Assembly: GCF_002924445.1 (NCBI RefSeq)
Contig: NZ_PIGG01000026.1
Span: forward strand, 186,001 to 250,000
DNA: 64,000 bases
DNA from: Minwuia thermotolerans
GTDB lineage: Bacteria > Pseudomonadota > Alphaproteobacteria > Minwuiales > Minwuiaceae
Reading direction: 5' to 3'
Of this stretch, positions 8,237-15,764 are shown in pieces. Position 1 is the stretch's first letter. Every line of letters begins with the position of its first letter. The notes beneath the pieces are model-generated. The model was not told the origin of the DNA and did not search any database. It saw only the letters and a program-made list of their open reading frames with translations. The position numbers and the translations under genes were made by a program.

Positions 8237-8640
8237 GCTGCGCTCCCGCGGCCGAGGTCGGCGAGGATGCGGTGGGCCTCGGCGACCGCGTCGTCGCCGA
8301 GGGCGTCGATCTCGGCCTGGCTGAAGCCGGCGCGCCGCATGTCGCGCTCGGTGATCTGGGCATCCGGCCCGCGGCGGACCCACTCGGCGGCGAGCGCCTC
8401 GGCCATCTCCCGGGTGCGGAGCGGCGCGTCGGCCCCGGGCTGTCCGTCCATCCGCTGCCCGTCCATGCCATGACCGTCGTCGTCCGGTTCGCGGACGGCG
8501 CTCTGGGCGCAGGGCGCGGCGGCGCGGGCCGCGGCGTGGTGGCGGGCGATCTCGCGGTCGATCGCGGTCTCGGTGCGGCCCTTCAGGGCGCCGGCGGCGT
8601 GGCCGGGGGCCGCGGTGAGGGGGTCGTGGAGATGCAGCAT
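8233..8640 (-). CDS. Hypothetical early phage protein
   Basis: 135-residue polar protein and probably the first gene of the leftward early operon. GGAGG lies 7 nt before the ATG. The central part is rich in Asp/Gly/Met (DDDGHGMDGQRMDGQPG), and the C-terminal half is helical (EMAEALAAEW, DMRRAGFSQAEIDALGDDAV). No domain is recognised. The stop overlaps the GTG of the HNH gene, which implies coupled translation. Confidence 0.55.
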   Translation of the reverse strand: MLHLHDPLTAAPGHAAGALKGRTETAIDREIARHHAAARAAAPCAQSAVREPDDDGHGMDGQRMDGQPGADAPLRTREMAEALAAEWVRRGPDAQITERDMRRAGFSQAEIDALGDDAVAEAHRILADLGRGSAA

Positions 8641-8689
8641 CGGAGCCTCCGTTTGCGGAAAACGGAAGCGACGGTGCGGATTTTCTCAA

Positions 8690-8730
8690 AATACGTCAAG
8701 TGAGATTTTTAATTTATACGTGAGAACAGA
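8690..8730. promoter_or_regulatory. Probable leftward early promoter with repressor half-sites
   Basis: AT-rich island (8690-8730) in an otherwise GC-rich region, between the repressor stop and the first leftward early gene. It contains GTGAGATT at 8700-8707 and GTGAGAAC at 8720-8727, and on the minus strand a TATAAAT -10-like box between them. The same GTGAGA motif recurs in the repressor/Cro intergenic region. A clear -35 was not found. Confidence 0.5.
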
Positions 8731-8749
8731 TGTCGAATCGGAGCAGGAT

Positions 8750-9445
8750 CTAGACGCCGTAGAGCTCGTGGTTGCGCATCACCTTGTGGCAGCGGATGAC
8801 GAGGCGGGCCTCCCAGGTGGTCTCCTGCGGCGGGTTGTACTGCTCGACCACCAGCTTGTCGGACGAGCGGGAGACCAGGCGCTTGACGAAGCTCTCGGCC
8901 TCGGCGTGCTCGTCGGCCTTGACGGTGAAGACAATGTCGTCACCGCGGCGGACGACGCGGTCGGGGTGGACGTAGATCAGGTCGCCGTGTTCGTAGCGCG
9001 GCGCCATCGAATCGCCGACCACCTGCAGGGCGTAGGCGTTCTTCGCCCCGGCGAGGCCGGCGGGGCGGCGGACATAGTCGACGGTGTTGCCGATCTCGAA
9101 GGCGCCGCGGAAGCTGCCGGCGGCGGTGCCGTGGAGCGGCACGTCGCGCGGGGCCTCGTGGCGCGAGCCGATGGCCGGCGTGCCAAAGGCCGGCGCGGTG
9201 TTGCCGGCGCCGCGGTCGCGCAGTTCCTTCACCGTTGCCGGCGGCGGTTTCAGCAGTTCCTCGGGCGTCGCGTCGAGCAAGGCGGCGGCGCGGGCCAGCT
9301 GATCCTCGTTGATGGGCTGCACGCCGTTCTCGATGCGGGAGATGACGGCGGAGACGCGGCCGATGGCGTCGGCGAGGTCGGCCTGTTTCAGGCCCCGGGC
9401 GTTGCGCCAGGCCTTCAGGTGCCGCCCGTCGAACTTCTTTTTCAT
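8750..9445 (-). CDS. Phage repressor, HTH plus S24 peptidase (CI-like)
   Basis: 231-residue lysogeny repressor. Residues about 5-60 form an Xre-type HTH (LKQADLADAIGRVSAVISRI). The C-terminal S24/LexA-like domain has the catalytic Ser in VVGDSMAPRYEHGDL and the Lys in SFVKRLVS, so RecA-stimulated self-cleavage and SOS induction are expected. The linker contains Ala-Gly pairs that could be the cleavage site. The start is uncertain: ATG 9445 is chosen, while a GTG at 9472 adds nine residues but sits on an operator-like motif. It is divergent from the Cro-like gene. Confidence 0.85.
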   Translation of the reverse strand: MKKKFDGRHLKAWRNARGLKQADLADAIGRVSAVISRIENGVQPINEDQLARAAALLDATPEELLKPPPATVKELRDRGAGNTAPAFGTPAIGSRHEAPRDVPLHGTAAGSFRGAFEIGNTVDYVRRPAGLAGAKNAYALQVVGDSMAPRYEHGDLIYVHPDRVVRRGDDIVFTVKADEHAEAESFVKRLVSRSSDKLVVEQYNPPQETTWEARLVIRCHKVMRNHELYGV

Positions 9446-9461
9446 GGCCGCCAGCTTACCG

Positions 9462-9545
9462 ACCTTTCTCACTTTTGGACTTGCTTTGCGATTTCAGATG
9501 TGAACTAAAATGCAAATGAGATTGTGAGATTAGGGAATTCACGCG
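9462..9545. promoter_or_regulatory. Repressor/Cro divergent operator region
   Basis: AT-rich intergenic segment between the repressor and the Cro-like gene. ATGAGATT (9516-9523) is followed directly by GTGAGATT (9524-9531), and GTGAGAAA occurs on the minus strand at 9472-9465. These resemble the half-sites at 8700 and 8720. For rightward transcription TTGCTT (9481) and TAAAAT (9506-9511) are a possible -35/-10 pair with a 19-bp spacer. Confidence 0.55.
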
Positions 9546-10025
9546 ATGCGACTCGATGATTGGCTCGCCGCCCGCGGGCAGGGGAAGGCCGACTTCGCCT
9601 CCGCGGCCGGGCTCTCCGCACCCACGCTTTCGCGGGTACTGGTCGGGCGGTCGCTGACCCGGACCAATGTCGACGCCGTCTTCCGCGCCACGGGCGGCGA
9701 GGTGACGCCGAACGATCTCTTCGGCCTCGGGCCGGACCAGGCCGAGGCGGCGGGCGAGGGCGCGCAGGCGCCGCCCTTCCTGAGCGAGTTCCGCCCGTCC
9801 CGGCCCGGCTTCGACGGTGCTTCGGCGGTGACCGAGGCCGCCGTGCGGCTGGCCCACCGGGCCATGACCGGCGGTGTCGATCTGGAGAATGCGACGGGCG
9901 TGCTTGTCCATGCGGTCAGGGTGCCGGCGCCCGGGGCGGACGGCAACGCAAAGGCCGCGCCCGGTTTTGCGGCCTCGAACCCGATCCTGCCGCGCCCGGC
10001 GACGCCGGCGGAGGCAATGCGGTGA
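9546..10025 (+). CDS. Cro-like HTH regulator
   Basis: 159-residue protein, first gene of the rightward early operon. Residues 1-60 form an HTH (LDDWLAARGQGKADFASAAG then LSAPTLSRVLVGRSLTRTN, quoted in two pieces), like the YdaS/Cro type that lacks a peptidase domain. The C-terminal 90 residues are Ala/Pro/Gly-rich with no known domain. Position opposite the S24 repressor and divergent orientation point to a Cro or early activator role. ATG at 9546 follows the operator region directly. Confidence 0.72.
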   Translation: MRLDDWLAARGQGKADFASAAGLSAPTLSRVLVGRSLTRTNVDAVFRATGGEVTPNDLFGLGPDQAEAAGEGAQAPPFLSEFRPSRPGFDGASAVTEAAVRLAHRAMTGGVDLENATGVLVHAVRVPAPGADGNAKAAPGFAASNPILPRPATPAEAMR

Positions 10026-10591
10026 GCGGCGCGGGGCTGGACTGGGAGCGCGAGCTCTCGGCGACCGATCTCCGCGCCCTCGACGCGGCCTTCCGCGATC
10101 TGGTCCGTCTGGTCGGCGGCGTCGAGAACGCCGGGCTGCAGTCGTCCCGCGACAAGGCGCAGATCAGCCGCTACGGCTCGCCCAACGTCGAGGTGCACGC
10201 GCCGGTCGACGTCGTCGCCCGGCTGGAGGCGGTCGCCGGGCCGGTGGTCACACGGGCGCTGGCGCGGCTGGCGGGCCATGTCCTGATCCCCCTGCCGCCC
10301 GCCGGCGGCGATCCGGAATGGGCCGGCTACATGGCCCGGGTGACGAAGGAGACCTCCGACGTCCTGGTCAAGGTCTCGCAGGCGCTCTCGGGCGAACTCG
10401 ACGGCGGCCAGGCCGGCACCATCACCGCCGCCGAAAGCCGGGCGCTGGGCCTGCGCGCCGAGATCGCCGAGGCGATCGAGAAGCTGGCCGAGCTCGACCA
10501 CGGCCTGAAGCGGCTGGAGACGCCTGACGCGCAGCGGACCGCCGGCGGCGCTGCTCCGCCGGACAAGGACTCGGCCGGGAGGCGGTCATGA
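10022..10591 (+). CDS. Hypothetical early phage protein
   Basis: 189-residue, largely helical protein starting with GTG at 10022, which overlaps the stop of the Cro-like gene (GTGA). GGAGG lies 8 nt upstream. It contains LRALDAAFRDLVRLVGG, VDVVARLEAVAG and a long C-terminal helix (AESRALGLRAEIAEAIEKLA). No domain is recognised. The second position of the operon suggests early control or replication support, but nothing in the sequence shows this. Confidence 0.6.
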   Translation: MSGAGLDWERELSATDLRALDAAFRDLVRLVGGVENAGLQSSRDKAQISRYGSPNVEVHAPVDVVARLEAVAGPVVTRALARLAGHVLIPLPPAGGDPEWAGYMARVTKETSDVLVKVSQALSGELDGGQAGTITAAESRALGLRAEIAEAIEKLAELDHGLKRLETPDAQRTAGGAAPPDKDSAGRRS

Positions 10592-10803
10592 TCTCGAACC
10601 GTTACCGGCAGGGGCCCGCGGACGGCGAGGCGCTGCCGCACGCGGTGATCGATACGCATTTCGGCGGCGACGTCGTCGCCCGCTTCCGCAGCGAGTGCCT
10701 GGCGCGCGAATTCTGCCGCCAGCTCAACGAGCCCTTCTACCGCCCGACGCCGCCGCAGTTCCGGCTGGCGTCCGGCGGACACGCCATGGGCGGCGCGTCG
10801 TGA
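10588..10803 (+). CDS. Small hypothetical phage protein
   Basis: 71-residue protein (MISNRYRQGPADGEALPHAV then a mixed segment with FRSECLAREFCRQLNEPFY). The ATG overlaps the preceding stop (ATGA) and the stop overlaps the next GTG, so it is embedded in the coupled early operon. No motif is recognised. Two Cys residues (SECLAREFC) are the only notable feature. Confidence 0.55.
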   Translation: MISNRYRQGPADGEALPHAVIDTHFGGDVVARFRSECLAREFCRQLNEPFYRPTPPQFRLASGGHAMGGAS

Positions 10804-11318
10804 AGCGGCCTGCGCCGTACCGGCAGGGGCATCAGCGCGCCCGGGGCCGGGTCGGGCCGGAGGAACGGCGGCAGATCCTGGCCGCCTACCGGCTGGGCGA
10901 GGCCGAGGCGGATATCGCGTTGCATCACGGGCGACGTCTGGAGACCATCCAGCGGGTGGTGCGCGAGGGCGAGGCCGATCCGGCACCGCGCGGTCCCCGC
11001 GGCGGCCGGCGGTTGTGGACGCCGGAAGAGCGCCGCGTCGCCATCGACATGGCGGCGGCCGATGCAAGCCATGCGGCGATCGCGAAGGCGCTGGGGAAGA
11101 CCGAGCGCCAGGTCCGGGACCTGCTGGATCTCTGGCGCCGCGGCCTGCCGATCGAGGTCGCGCCGGCCCGCCCGGCGACGATCCGCGACTGCCTCAACTG
11201 CGGCCGCCGCTTCGCCTCCGAAGGCCCGCACAACCGGCTCTGCGGTCCCTGCCGCCAGGCCGGATCGGCGGGCTTCGAGGACTGCCATCTGTTGCCCGGG
11301 GCGGGGGTGAGGCTGTGA
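10800..11318 (+). CDS. HTH protein with C-terminal zinc ribbon
   Basis: 172-residue DNA-binding-like protein, GTG start overlapping the upstream stop. Two helical HTH-like units are visible: EERRQILAAYRLGEAEADIA (about 18-40) and a SANT/GcrA-like unit WTPEERRVAIDMAAADASHA continuing into IAKALGKTERQVRDLL (about 65-105). A zinc ribbon follows: CLNCGRRF ... LCGPCR (about 130-155), four Cys in C-x2-C/C-x2-C spacing. The C-terminal layout recalls GcrA proteins, and the next gene is a clear GcrA homologue, so the two may be related. Target unknown. Confidence 0.6.
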   Translation: MKRPAPYRQGHQRARGRVGPEERRQILAAYRLGEAEADIALHHGRRLETIQRVVREGEADPAPRGPRGGRRLWTPEERRVAIDMAAADASHAAIAKALGKTERQVRDLLDLWRRGLPIEVAPARPATIRDCLNCGRRFASEGPHNRLCGPCRQAGSAGFEDCHLLPGAGVRL

Positions 11319-11887
11319 GCGTCTGGGGCCAGCCCGGCGGGGTGACGCGGCTGCGCGAGCTGGTCGCCACGAAGGCGACGGCGGAGGCCATCGCCTGCGC
11401 GCTTTCGCGCGAGTTCGATCAGACCGTCAGCCGCTCGGCGGTGCTGGGCAAGGCAAAGCGCCTCGGCCTCGTGGTCGGCGACGGCCGCAAGGGGCCGGTG
11501 AAGCCTGCCGCGCCAAAGCCTCGACGGGTGACGTCACCCGCATCGCGCAAGGCGCCGCCGCAGGAAACGCCATCGGCGCCGAAGCGGGCCGCGCCGCCGG
11601 TGCCCGCCCCGCCGCCGCCGCCACCGATCGAGGGCGGGGCGGAGAGTGGCCGCGCCGTCGGGTTCTTCAAGGATCCGGACGACGCGCCGCTGGGCGAGCG
11701 GCCGACGAGCCCCGGGCCCCGGCGGTGTCACTACATCTACGGCGAGCCGTCGAGCGGCCGCTACAGCTATTGCGGCGATCCGGCGAAACCGGGGTCGTCC
11801 TGGTGCCCGGATCATCACCGGCGCTGCCACAGCGGCGTGCGCGTCGCCCTGGGCCACGTCGCCCTGCCGCGGTGGGCGCTGTCATGA
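11315..11887 (+). CDS. GcrA-family regulator (phage-encoded)
   Basis: 190-residue homologue of GcrA, the alphaproteobacterial cell-cycle regulator that binds RNA polymerase sigma-70 and GANTC sites methylated by CcrM. The N terminus has the GcrA HTH pattern (VTRLRELVATKATAEAIACA ... SRSAVLGKAKRLGLV). A Pro/Ala-rich linker of about 60 residues follows. The C terminus carries the GcrA Cys/His cluster (CHYIYGEPSSGRYSYCGD ... WCPDHHRRC). Start is the GTG overlapping the upstream TGA. A phage copy could redirect host transcription or read the methylation state set by the phage methyltransferases; this is inference. Confidence 0.8.
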   Translation: MSVWGQPGGVTRLRELVATKATAEAIACALSREFDQTVSRSAVLGKAKRLGLVVGDGRKGPVKPAAPKPRRVTSPASRKAPPQETPSAPKRAAPPVPAPPPPPPIEGGAESGRAVGFFKDPDDAPLGERPTSPGPRRCHYIYGEPSSGRYSYCGDPAKPGSSWCPDHHRRCHSGVRVALGHVALPRWALS

Positions 11888-12639
11888 ACGGGGGGCAGAA
11901 CGTCTCATCGGCCGTGATGGCCTCCCGGGTCGAGGCGCGAGATTCGCTGGACGATTTCCCGACGCCGCCCTGGGCGACCCGCGCGCTCTGCGAATGGCTC
12001 TCGGCGCGCATCGACGAGGAGCCGAACAGCCATCCGCCCCTGAGCGAGCAGCGCGCATGGGAGCCGGCCTGCAACCGGGGCTTCATGGCCCGACCGCTGG
12101 CGGAGTCCTTCCGATCGGTCCATGCCTCGGACGTCCACGACTATTCGGCCGAATGGGAAGGACAGCACCGGCTCTGCGACTTCCTGTTCCCGTTGTCGGA
12201 GCCGCCCAGCATCGCCGCGCAGGGCGTCGACTGGATCATCACGAACCCGCCCTTCCGGCTGGCGGCGGACTTCATCCGCCGGTCCGGCGAGTTCGATTGC
12301 GGCTATGCCATGTTCGTCCGGCTGGCCTTCCTCGAGGGCGGCGAGCGGTGGCGATCGATCTACAGCAACCCGGCCCTGCGGCCGAACTGGATCCTCGCTT
12401 TCAGCGAACGGGTGCCGCTGGTGAAGGGGCGGGTCGATCCGGAGGTTACCACGGCGACCGCCTATTGCTGGCTGGTCCGCTTTCCGCGGTCCTCCGGCGA
12501 GCACCCCCTGCTGGACTGGATCCCACCCGGCGCGCGGGAGCGCCTCGAGCGTCCCGGCGATTACGGGCCGGCGGCCCCGGCGGCCGTCGCGCGCCATGCC
12601 GATCTGTTCGAAGGAGGGGACGATGCCGTTTCTGCTTGA
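11884..12639 (+). CDS. Class I DNA methyltransferase-like protein (NPPF motif)
   Basis: 251-residue protein, ATG overlapping the upstream stop. Motif IV of N6-adenine methyltransferases is present as DWIITNPPFRLAADF (about residue 118). Near residue 57 REP-like AWEPACNRGFMARPL is a plausible SAM-binding motif I. After NPPF come CGYAMFVRLAFLEGGERW and a C-terminal variable region. It resembles small phage adenine methyltransferases that modify phage DNA against restriction. The N-terminal DDFPTPPWATRALCEWL is typical of the group. Specificity is unknown. Confidence 0.75.
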   Translation: MNGGQNVSSAVMASRVEARDSLDDFPTPPWATRALCEWLSARIDEEPNSHPPLSEQRAWEPACNRGFMARPLAESFRSVHASDVHDYSAEWEGQHRLCDFLFPLSEPPSIAAQGVDWIITNPPFRLAADFIRRSGEFDCGYAMFVRLAFLEGGERWRSIYSNPALRPNWILAFSERVPLVKGRVDPEVTTATAYCWLVRFPRSSGEHPLLDWIPPGARERLERPGDYGPAAPAAVARHADLFEGGDDAVSA

Positions 12640-13006
12640 GACGCGCCTGGTGGCGCTGACCGAGGCCGAGTTCGAGGGCGCGCTTCGCGGCGACGTCGAC
12701 CCGCGGTCGCTGGAGGGCGCGCGCGAGTGCTGGCGCCATGACGGCCTGATCGAGACGCCGGAGAAGCTGGTCGACCATCTGGAGCAGACCGGCCGCCACT
12801 ACCGCCGGCGGCTGACGGCGACGCCGGAGGCGACGGCGGGCGTGCCCGACTGGATCCGCCGCCTGGCGCCGGGCGCCGTGGTCTCGACGGCCGGCGTGGC
12901 GCGGGCCCTGTGCTGCTCCATGTCTCATGCCGCGGCGTTCGTTTCCGCGGCCGTCGCCGCCGGCGTGCTCACCGTCGACGGCGACCGCTACAGGCGGTCG
13001 TCATGA
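12623..13006 (+). CDS. Hypothetical phage protein, winged-helix-like C terminus
   Basis: 127-residue protein starting at ATG 12623 after a strong GGAGG; it overlaps the end of the methyltransferase gene by 17 bp. The N-terminal half is helical (LTEAEFEGALRGDVDP). The C-terminal half (VVSTAGVARALCCSMSHAAA then FVSAAVAAGVLTVDG) looks like a small winged-helix domain. No family is recognised. The stop overlaps the start of the cytosine methyltransferase gene. Confidence 0.55.
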   Translation: MPFLLETRLVALTEAEFEGALRGDVDPRSLEGARECWRHDGLIETPEKLVDHLEQTGRHYRRRLTATPEATAGVPDWIRRLAPGAVVSTAGVARALCCSMSHAAAFVSAAVAAGVLTVDGDRYRRSS

Positions 13007-14424
13007 GCGGGCCCATCCTGATCGCCGATCTGTTCTGCGGCGCGGGCGGGACGTCCGCCGGCGCGGTGCGCGCCCTGAACCGGCTCGGCCTCGCGCACGA
13101 GCTGGTCTGCGTCAATCACTGGGCCGTGGCGATCGAGACCCACACACGGAATCATCCGGAAGCCCGCCATCACTGCGTCGACCTGGCGACGGCCCGGCCC
13201 GAGGCCATCGTGCCCGAAGGCCGGCTCGACCTGCTGGTCGCCTCGCCGACCTGCACCTATCACAGCCGCGCCCGGGCCGGGAAACCGACCACGGATCAGC
13301 AGCGCATGGACCCCTGGCACGTCGTCACCTGGGCGACGTCGCTGGAGGTCGACCGGATCATGGTCGAGAACGTGCCCGAGTTCATGGACTGGGGCCCGGT
13401 CGATGCGGAGACGGGCAAGCCCGATCCGTCGCGGCGCGGCGAGTATTTCGGCGCGTGGATCGCGGCGCTCGAAGCCATCGGCTACGACGTCGAGAGCCGG
13501 ATCCTGAACTGCGCCGACTATGGCGACGCGACCACGCGCCAGCGCTTCTTCCTGCTGGGGCGGCGTCGCGGGCGGCCTATCCGCTGGCCGTCGCCCAGCC
13601 ATGCGCCCGCCGAGAAGGCGGCGGCGCTGGGCCGGCGGCCGTGGCGCCCGGCGCGCGAGATCATCGACTGGTCGCTGCCGTCCGAATCGATCTTCACCCG
13701 CGCCAGGCCGCTCTCGGAGAAGACGCTGGCGCGGATCGCGGCGGGGCTGGCGAAGTTCGGCGGCGCGGCGGCGGAGCCGTTCCTGGTCGTGCTGCGCAAT
13801 CACTGCGACGCCCGGGGCCTCGACCCCGGGTCGTGGCCCGGGGCAGGCCTGCCTCCGGCGGATGCGAACCTGCAAGGATCGCTGACAGGTTCACCACCGG
13901 CCATGGTCATCGGCCAGCACGGCGGGGCGACGGCGCGGCCCGTCGACCGGCCGGTGCCGACCATCGCCACGCTGGGCGCGGTCAGCCTGGTCGAGCCGTT
14001 CATGGTTCCGAACTTCGGCGAGCGCGACGGGCAACCGCCGCGGGTCCACGCTCTCGACGATCCGCTGCCCACGGTGACGTCGCGCGGGGCAGGCAACCTG
14101 ATCCAGCCCATGCTGACTGCCTATTACGGCGCGAATGCGGGCTGCAAGCCGGTCACGGAGCCGATGGACACGGTGACGACGAAGGACCGCTTCGGCCTGG
14201 TCGAGCCCGACGCCGGCCCGCCGGTCGACATCCGCTACCGCATGCTGCAGCCGCACGAGCTGGCCGGGGCCATGTCCTTCGACGCCGACTACGACTTCGC
14301 CGGCACGAAGACCGAGATCAAGCGCCAGATCGGCAACGCCGTGCCGACCCGCACCGCCGAGGCGCTGATCGGTGCGGCCTTCGCCGAGGAAGCCGGCGGC
14401 GCCGGCGGGCGGGCCGCGGCATGA
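13003..14424 (+). CDS. C5-cytosine DNA methyltransferase
   Basis: 473-residue 5-methylcytosine methyltransferase. Motif I is LIADLFCGAGGTSAGAV; the catalytic Cys is in LLVASPTCTYHSRARAG (motif IV, with PTC in place of PPC, as in many phage enzymes); motif VI is MVENVPEFMDWG; motif VIII is ATTRQRFFLLGRR; motifs IX-X are near LQPHELAGAMSF and IKRQIGNAVP. The target-recognition region (about 300-430) has three imperfect repeats (PVPTIATLGAVSLVEPF, PLPTVTSRGAGNLIQP, PMDTVTTKDRFGLVEP). It also contains the peptide LDPGSWPGAG encoded by a REP-like palindrome. It likely protects phage DNA from restriction. Confidence 0.93.
   Translation: MSGPILIADLFCGAGGTSAGAVRALNRLGLAHELVCVNHWAVAIETHTRNHPEARHHCVDLATARPEAIVPEGRLDLLVASPTCTYHSRARAGKPTTDQQRMDPWHVVTWATSLEVDRIMVENVPEFMDWGPVDAETGKPDPSRRGEYFGAWIAALEAIGYDVESRILNCADYGDATTRQRFFLLGRRRGRPIRWPSPSHAPAEKAAALGRRPWRPAREIIDWSLPSESIFTRARPLSEKTLARIAAGLAKFGGAAAEPFLVVLRNHCDARGLDPGSWPGAGLPPADANLQGSLTGSPPAMVIGQHGGATARPVDRPVPTIATLGAVSLVEPFMVPNFGERDGQPPRVHALDDPLPTVTSRGAGNLIQPMLTAYYGANAGCKPVTEPMDTVTTKDRFGLVEPDAGPPVDIRYRMLQPHELAGAMSFDADYDFAGTKTEIKRQIGNAVPTRTAEALIGAAFAEEAGGAGGRAAA
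13820..13847. repeat. REP-like palindrome, copy 1
   Basis: CCCCGGG (13824-13830) and CCCGGGG (13837-13843) form an inverted repeat followed by CAGGC. It is in frame inside the cytosine methyltransferase and encodes LDPGSWPGAG. Related copies are at 16289-16316 and, inverted, at 28231-28256. Confidence 0.6.
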
Positions 14425-14531
14425 AGTACGGATTCGAAATCGCCATGGGCGCGGTTGTGGCCCTCGGCCTCGGCGTCTTCGCCGGCATTGTCTGGCCGCT
14501 GCTGACTGCCGCGCCGGGGGTGTGTTTCTGA
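14421..14531 (+). CDS. 36-residue single-span membrane peptide
   Basis: Short gene starting at the ATG that overlaps the stop of the cytosine methyltransferase (ATGA) and ending with a TGA that overlaps the next ATG. The peptide begins MKYGFEIAMGAV, has one strongly hydrophobic helix (VVALGLGVFAGIVWPLL) and ends in a short tail with Cys. The conserved overlap on both sides argues that it is translated. The role is unknown. Confidence 0.6.
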   Translation: MKYGFEIAMGAVVALGLGVFAGIVWPLLTAAPGVCF

Positions 14532-14806
14532 TGGCGGTGCGGCGCACAGCGAGGGGACGGGCGGTGTTCGGCTGCGATGCGCCGGGCTGCGGGGCTTATG
14601 GCGCCTTCGGCTTCAGCCCGCCGGGCGGCGGGGTCGAGGAGGGGCAGCGCTTCTGCCGCGTCCACGCCGAGGCCCACGACCGCGAACAGGTCGAGGCCGG
14701 CCATATCGCCCCGGCCCAGGCGCTGTTCCGCGAGAACCGCTCGCTGCGGCCCGCAGTGCGGAAGCGCGACGCTGCGGTGACCGAGAACGCGGAGCGGTTG
14801 CTGTGA
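14531..14806 (+). CDS. Small putative zinc-binding phage protein
   Basis: 91-residue protein with CDAPGCGAYG near residue 14 and FCRVHAEAH near residue 40; Cys and His spaced this way suggest one zinc site. The rest is a charged helix (REQVEAGHIAPAQALFRE). The ATG overlaps the upstream stop. No family is recognised. It is followed by a noncoding-looking segment rather than another coupled gene. Confidence 0.55.
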   Translation: MAVRRTARGRAVFGCDAPGCGAYGAFGFSPPGGGVEEGQRFCRVHAEAHDREQVEAGHIAPAQALFRENRSLRPAVRKRDAAVTENAERLL

Positions 14807-14870
14807 TGGCGGACTTGACATCGCCGGCGGCTGCGGCACTCTGGGCGGCGGAGCTTGACACCTCCTTGAT

Positions 14871-15000
14871 GGCGGGAATCCGCCCCCGAAATCCAGGCGG
14901 ATTTTCTCTGCCTACCCTATGGCGGGAGGCCGGTAGCGGTAACGCCCGGGCCTGTCCATCAACAGGTGTCACCTCCCGTCGCCCGGGCGGTCTGACAGCC
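14871..15000 (+). ncRNA. Candidate structured RNA in the early operon
   Basis: About 130 nt with nested inverted repeats. (1) AATCCGCC (14877-14884) pairs with GGCGGATT (14896-14903). (2) CTACC (14912-14916) pairs with GGTAG (14932-14936). (3) CGCCCGGGC (14943-14951) pairs with GCCCGGGCG (14981-14989) and encloses CCTGT/ACAGG (14951-14955, 14962-14966). (4) GGGAGG (14924-14929) can also pair with CCTCCC (14972-14977), which would be a long-range or pseudoknot contact. Two TTGACA boxes lie upstream (about 14815 and 14854). The segment interrupts a chain of coupled genes. It may be a leader or regulatory RNA, comparable in place to P4-type immunity RNAs, but I cannot assign a family. A frame stays open through it from 14803, so a coding role is not excluded. 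Confidence 0.5.
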
Positions 15001-15039
15001 TTCCGAGCGGCGTCCTGCAGCGCCCTGATGGAGGCCGGC

Positions 15040-15375
15040 ATGACCCATGACGCCCGCATTGCGCCCGCACGGCGCAGCCCCCGATACGCACTTTCCCCCG
15101 ATCATCTGAGCCATCTCGGCCGCGCCGAATATCTGCTCGGCGAGCTGCTGGAGCGCGCCGACGTGATCGAGACGCCCGCCGGGCCGGTGCTGGCCTTCGC
15201 GCCGGGCCGCGGCCTGCTGGCGGCGCTGGCCGACTGGGGCGCGGACCTGGCCGACGACGAACCGGACGGCGGCGACGAACCCGACGACGACCGGGAAGAC
15301 GACGATCCGGCGGAAGCGGAGCCGGACGATGAGGCGGCGTGGTCGCCGCTGCTGCTCAGAGGAGGTCAGGGATGA
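15040..15375 (+). CDS. Hypothetical early protein with acidic tail
   Basis: 111-residue protein starting at ATG 15040, which has GGAGG 6 nt upstream. The frame is open back to 14803, but the intervening codons lie in the structured segment and look non-protein-like. The middle part is helical (LGRAEYLLGELLERADVIE). The last 35 residues are almost all Asp/Glu/Pro (DDDREDDDPAEAEPDDEA), like a DNA-mimic or scaffold tail. Function unknown. The stop overlaps the next ATG. Confidence 0.6.
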   Translation: MTHDARIAPARRSPRYALSPDHLSHLGRAEYLLGELLERADVIETPAGPVLAFAPGRGLLAALADWGADLADDEPDGGDEPDDDREDDDPAEAEPDDEAAWSPLLLRGGQG

Positions 15376-15764
15376 GTGAGGCGGCGGAGGGCTCGCGGCC
15401 CATTCTGGTTGATCTGGGGAACGGGCTCAGCGTGGTGACGCGCCGCGCTTCCACCGAGGTCGTGGCCCAAATACTGCTTGAAGTCGCGGATAACCACCCC
15501 TTCTCGGGGTCGGCCTGGGGTGGTGCGCCGGCACGCTTCCAGGCGTTCTGCTCGTGTCTCGGGTACGTTCTGATATCGGAATGGCGCGGTGTTTGTCCGG
15601 ACGATCCGGAGCGCCGCAATGGTGGGATGATGGCCGAAGAGCCCGCGTTCGCCACCATTCTGTTATCCGATGGGTCCCGCGCCTTGCGCTATTTGCACGC
15701 CCTCGGCTTCGATCTTTCGACACTGCCGGACTGGATCCTGCCCAGGCCCGAGGGGTGGGACTAG
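15372..15764 (+). CDS. Hypothetical early phage protein
   Basis: 130-residue protein, ATG overlapping the upstream stop. It contains PILVDLGNGLSVVTRRASTE, ARFQAFCSCLGYVLISEWRG and ATILLSDGSRALRYLHALGF. Codon use is slightly less GC-rich than its neighbours. No domain is recognised. It stops directly before the primase ATG (TAGATG), so it is probably co-translated with the replication genes. Confidence 0.55.
   Translation: MSEAAEGSRPILVDLGNGLSVVTRRASTEVVAQILLEVADNHPFSGSAWGGAPARFQAFCSCLGYVLISEWRGVCPDDPERRNGGMMAEEPAFATILLSDGSRALRYLHALGFDLSTLPDWILPRPEGWD

Noticed and set aside
9472-9472. GTG 9472 as start of the S24 repressor
   Set aside because: It lies on a GTGAGAAA operator-like motif and adds only nine residues before the HTH; ATG 9445 is preferred.
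14803-15039. Upstream extension of the acidic-tail protein to GTG 14803
   Set aside because: The extension runs through the hairpin-rich segment. ATG 15040 has a good GGAGG site, so the short form is preferred; the long form is not fully excluded.
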